A stretch of 64,000 nucleotides of DNA from Trueperella pyogenes (GTDB lineage Bacteria; Actinomycetota; Actinomycetes; Actinomycetales; Actinomycetaceae). The position numbers and the translations under genes are program-made. This document shows positions 63,369 through 64,000 of this stretch, one piece after another (the stretch's first letter is position 1; each line of letters begins with the position of its first letter). The stretch lies in assembly GCF_001070855.1 (NCBI RefSeq), contig NZ_JVLH01000008.1:62001-126000 (forward strand), given 5' to 3'. Under the pieces are notes generated by a model. It was given only the letters and a program-made list of their open reading frames with translations, was not told where the DNA came from and did not search any database.

Positions 63369-64000
63369 TCACAGGGTTTTGAGTAATTCTTTATTGACTT
63401 TGCCGTATTCACCGCGAGGCAGCTCATCAATGATTCGTACCTCGTTGGGAACTTTGAAGGAGGACAGTCGTTGGCGGCAAAACTCCAACACACTGTCAGG
63501 GCTCAGGTTCTTACCCGGGTGGAGGGTAAGGAAGGCATGAATATCTTGCCCGCGAATGGGGTTGCGAACTCCAACGACCGCCGCGTCGCTCACTTCGGGG
63601 ATTTGGCGTAGAAGGTTTTCGATTTCTCCCGAGGCCACCGACTCACCGTTGCGCTTGATGAGGTCGTGCCGCCGATCGACGAAGAAAAGCCATCCATCAG
63701 GGTCAACGTATCCCCAGTCACCGGTGTGATACCACCCATCGATAACTGCCTCCCCAGTCGCATCGGGGCGCTTCCAGTACCCCTGCATGAGCGAGATTCC
63801 CATCTCGCCACGAATGCAGATTTCACCATTGCGTCCCTGCGGTACTTCTGCTCCAGACTCATCACAAATCTTGAGCTCGTAATCCGGACCAACCTGTCCC
63901 ACCGAAGGCCAGCGCCTCTCGCCCACGGGGGGATCGGTGACAACTCCAACCAAGGTCTCAGTCGACCCGTAGTTATTGAGTAGTGGAACGGCAAAACGCT
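63369..64000 (-). CDS. CaiC-like acyl-CoA synthetase (N-terminus outside the window)
   Basis: The 210 visible residues are the C-terminal part of an ANL-superfamily AMP-forming ligase; the frame is open to the right edge. Motifs present: NNYGSTET, the A5 type Y-G-x-T-E at the edge; WYHTGDWGYVDPDGWLFFVDRRHDLIKRNGE (A7-A8) and the catalytic Lys near the end, EYGKVNKELL. Wording around GERRWPSVGQVGPDYELKICDE resembles E. coli CaiC (carnitine-CoA ligase). It activates a carboxylic acid with ATP and CoA for the enzymes of this cluster. The real substrate is unknown. The stop is followed after 11 bases by the hydratase start. Confidence 0.88.
   Translation of the reverse strand, partial: RFAVPLLNNYGSTETLVGVVTDPPVGERRWPSVGQVGPDYELKICDESGAEVPQGRNGEICIRGEMGISLMQGYWKRPDATGEAVIDGWYHTGDWGYVDPDGWLFFVDRRHDLIKRNGESVASGEIENLLRQIPEVSDAAVVGVRNPIRGQDIHAFLTLHPGKNLSPDSVLEFCRQRLSSFKVPNEVRIIDELPRGEYGKVNKELLKTL

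Noticed and set aside
1-64000. tRNA, rRNA, CRISPR arrays, transposases or integrases
   Set aside because: Intergenic gaps are short and none has a cloverleaf, repeat-spacer pattern or mobile-element gene that I could see.

Overview
The window is chromosomal DNA from a Gram-positive actinobacterium, most likely a member of the Actinomycetaceae (Actinomyces/Schaalia-like). The inference rests on gene content and order: a complete actinobacterial division and cell-wall (dcw) cluster with sepF, yggT and divIVA, and a second block (PAC2, nrdR, LysM gene, lexA, dinG/hflX, miaA, miaB, cinA, recX, recA, DUF3046, clgR, pgsA, ftsK, RNase J) that follows the order known from mycobacteria. Base composition is only moderately GC-rich by eye (mid to high 50s percent), many starts are GTG, and SOS boxes are of the actinobacterial TCGAAC-N4-GTTCGA type. 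No rRNA, tRNA, insertion sequence, prophage or CRISPR array was seen. Apart from the right-hand metabolic cluster the window is housekeeping.

Layout, left to right. 1-3.9 kb: a truncated SpoU-type RNA methyltransferase, then infC-rpmI-rplT (minus strand) behind a structured leader with a terminator-like hairpin and a probable AUU start codon for infC; an SseB-domain gene with an unrecognised partner; a small S4 protein. 4-25.3 kb (all minus strand): the dcw cluster, transcribed mraZ, rsmH, ftsL, ftsI, murF, mraY, murD, ftsW, murG, murC, ftsQ, ftsZ, pgeF, sepF, yggT, divIVA, then lspA, rluD and dnaE. Most junctions from rsmH to ftsQ are 4-base ATGA/GTGA overlaps. murE is missing between ftsI and murF.

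25.6-39 kb: DUF3040 protein, DNA polymerase IV, a spermidine-synthase-fold protein, a PAC2 protein, a HelD-type RNA polymerase helicase, nrdR, a LysM division-inhibitor-like gene divergent from lexA with SOS boxes between them, L-lactate dehydrogenase, a DinG-type helicase, hflX and an RsmC-like methyltransferase. 39-41 kb: an exported subtilisin-fold protein that has lost catalytic Asp and His, beside a lipoprotein. 41-53 kb: miaA/miaB, cinA, recX, recA (with an SOS box), DUF3046, clgR (with a matching ClgR box), pgsA, ftsK, a PfkB kinase, RNase J. dapF and dapA are absent from their usual places beside hflX/miaA and RNase J; with the missing murE this suggests a peptidoglycan without meso-diaminopimelate at position 3.

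53-56.4 kb: an acetyltransferase, an M16 peptidase and a membrane protein in one operon, then a short LacI-type regulator. 56.4-64 kb: the most distinctive region, an accessory acyl-CoA and electron-transfer cluster. It holds fixA, fixB, fixC and fixX, a divergent TetR regulator with a clear operator-like palindrome, a metallo-beta-lactamase-fold hydrolase, a YaaU-like MFS transporter, an MFE-2-type enoyl-CoA hydratase, and a CaiC-like CoA ligase cut by the window edge. It looks like a rearranged relative of the enterobacterial cai-fixABCX-yaaU region with a hot-dog hydratase where CaiD (crotonase) would be expected.
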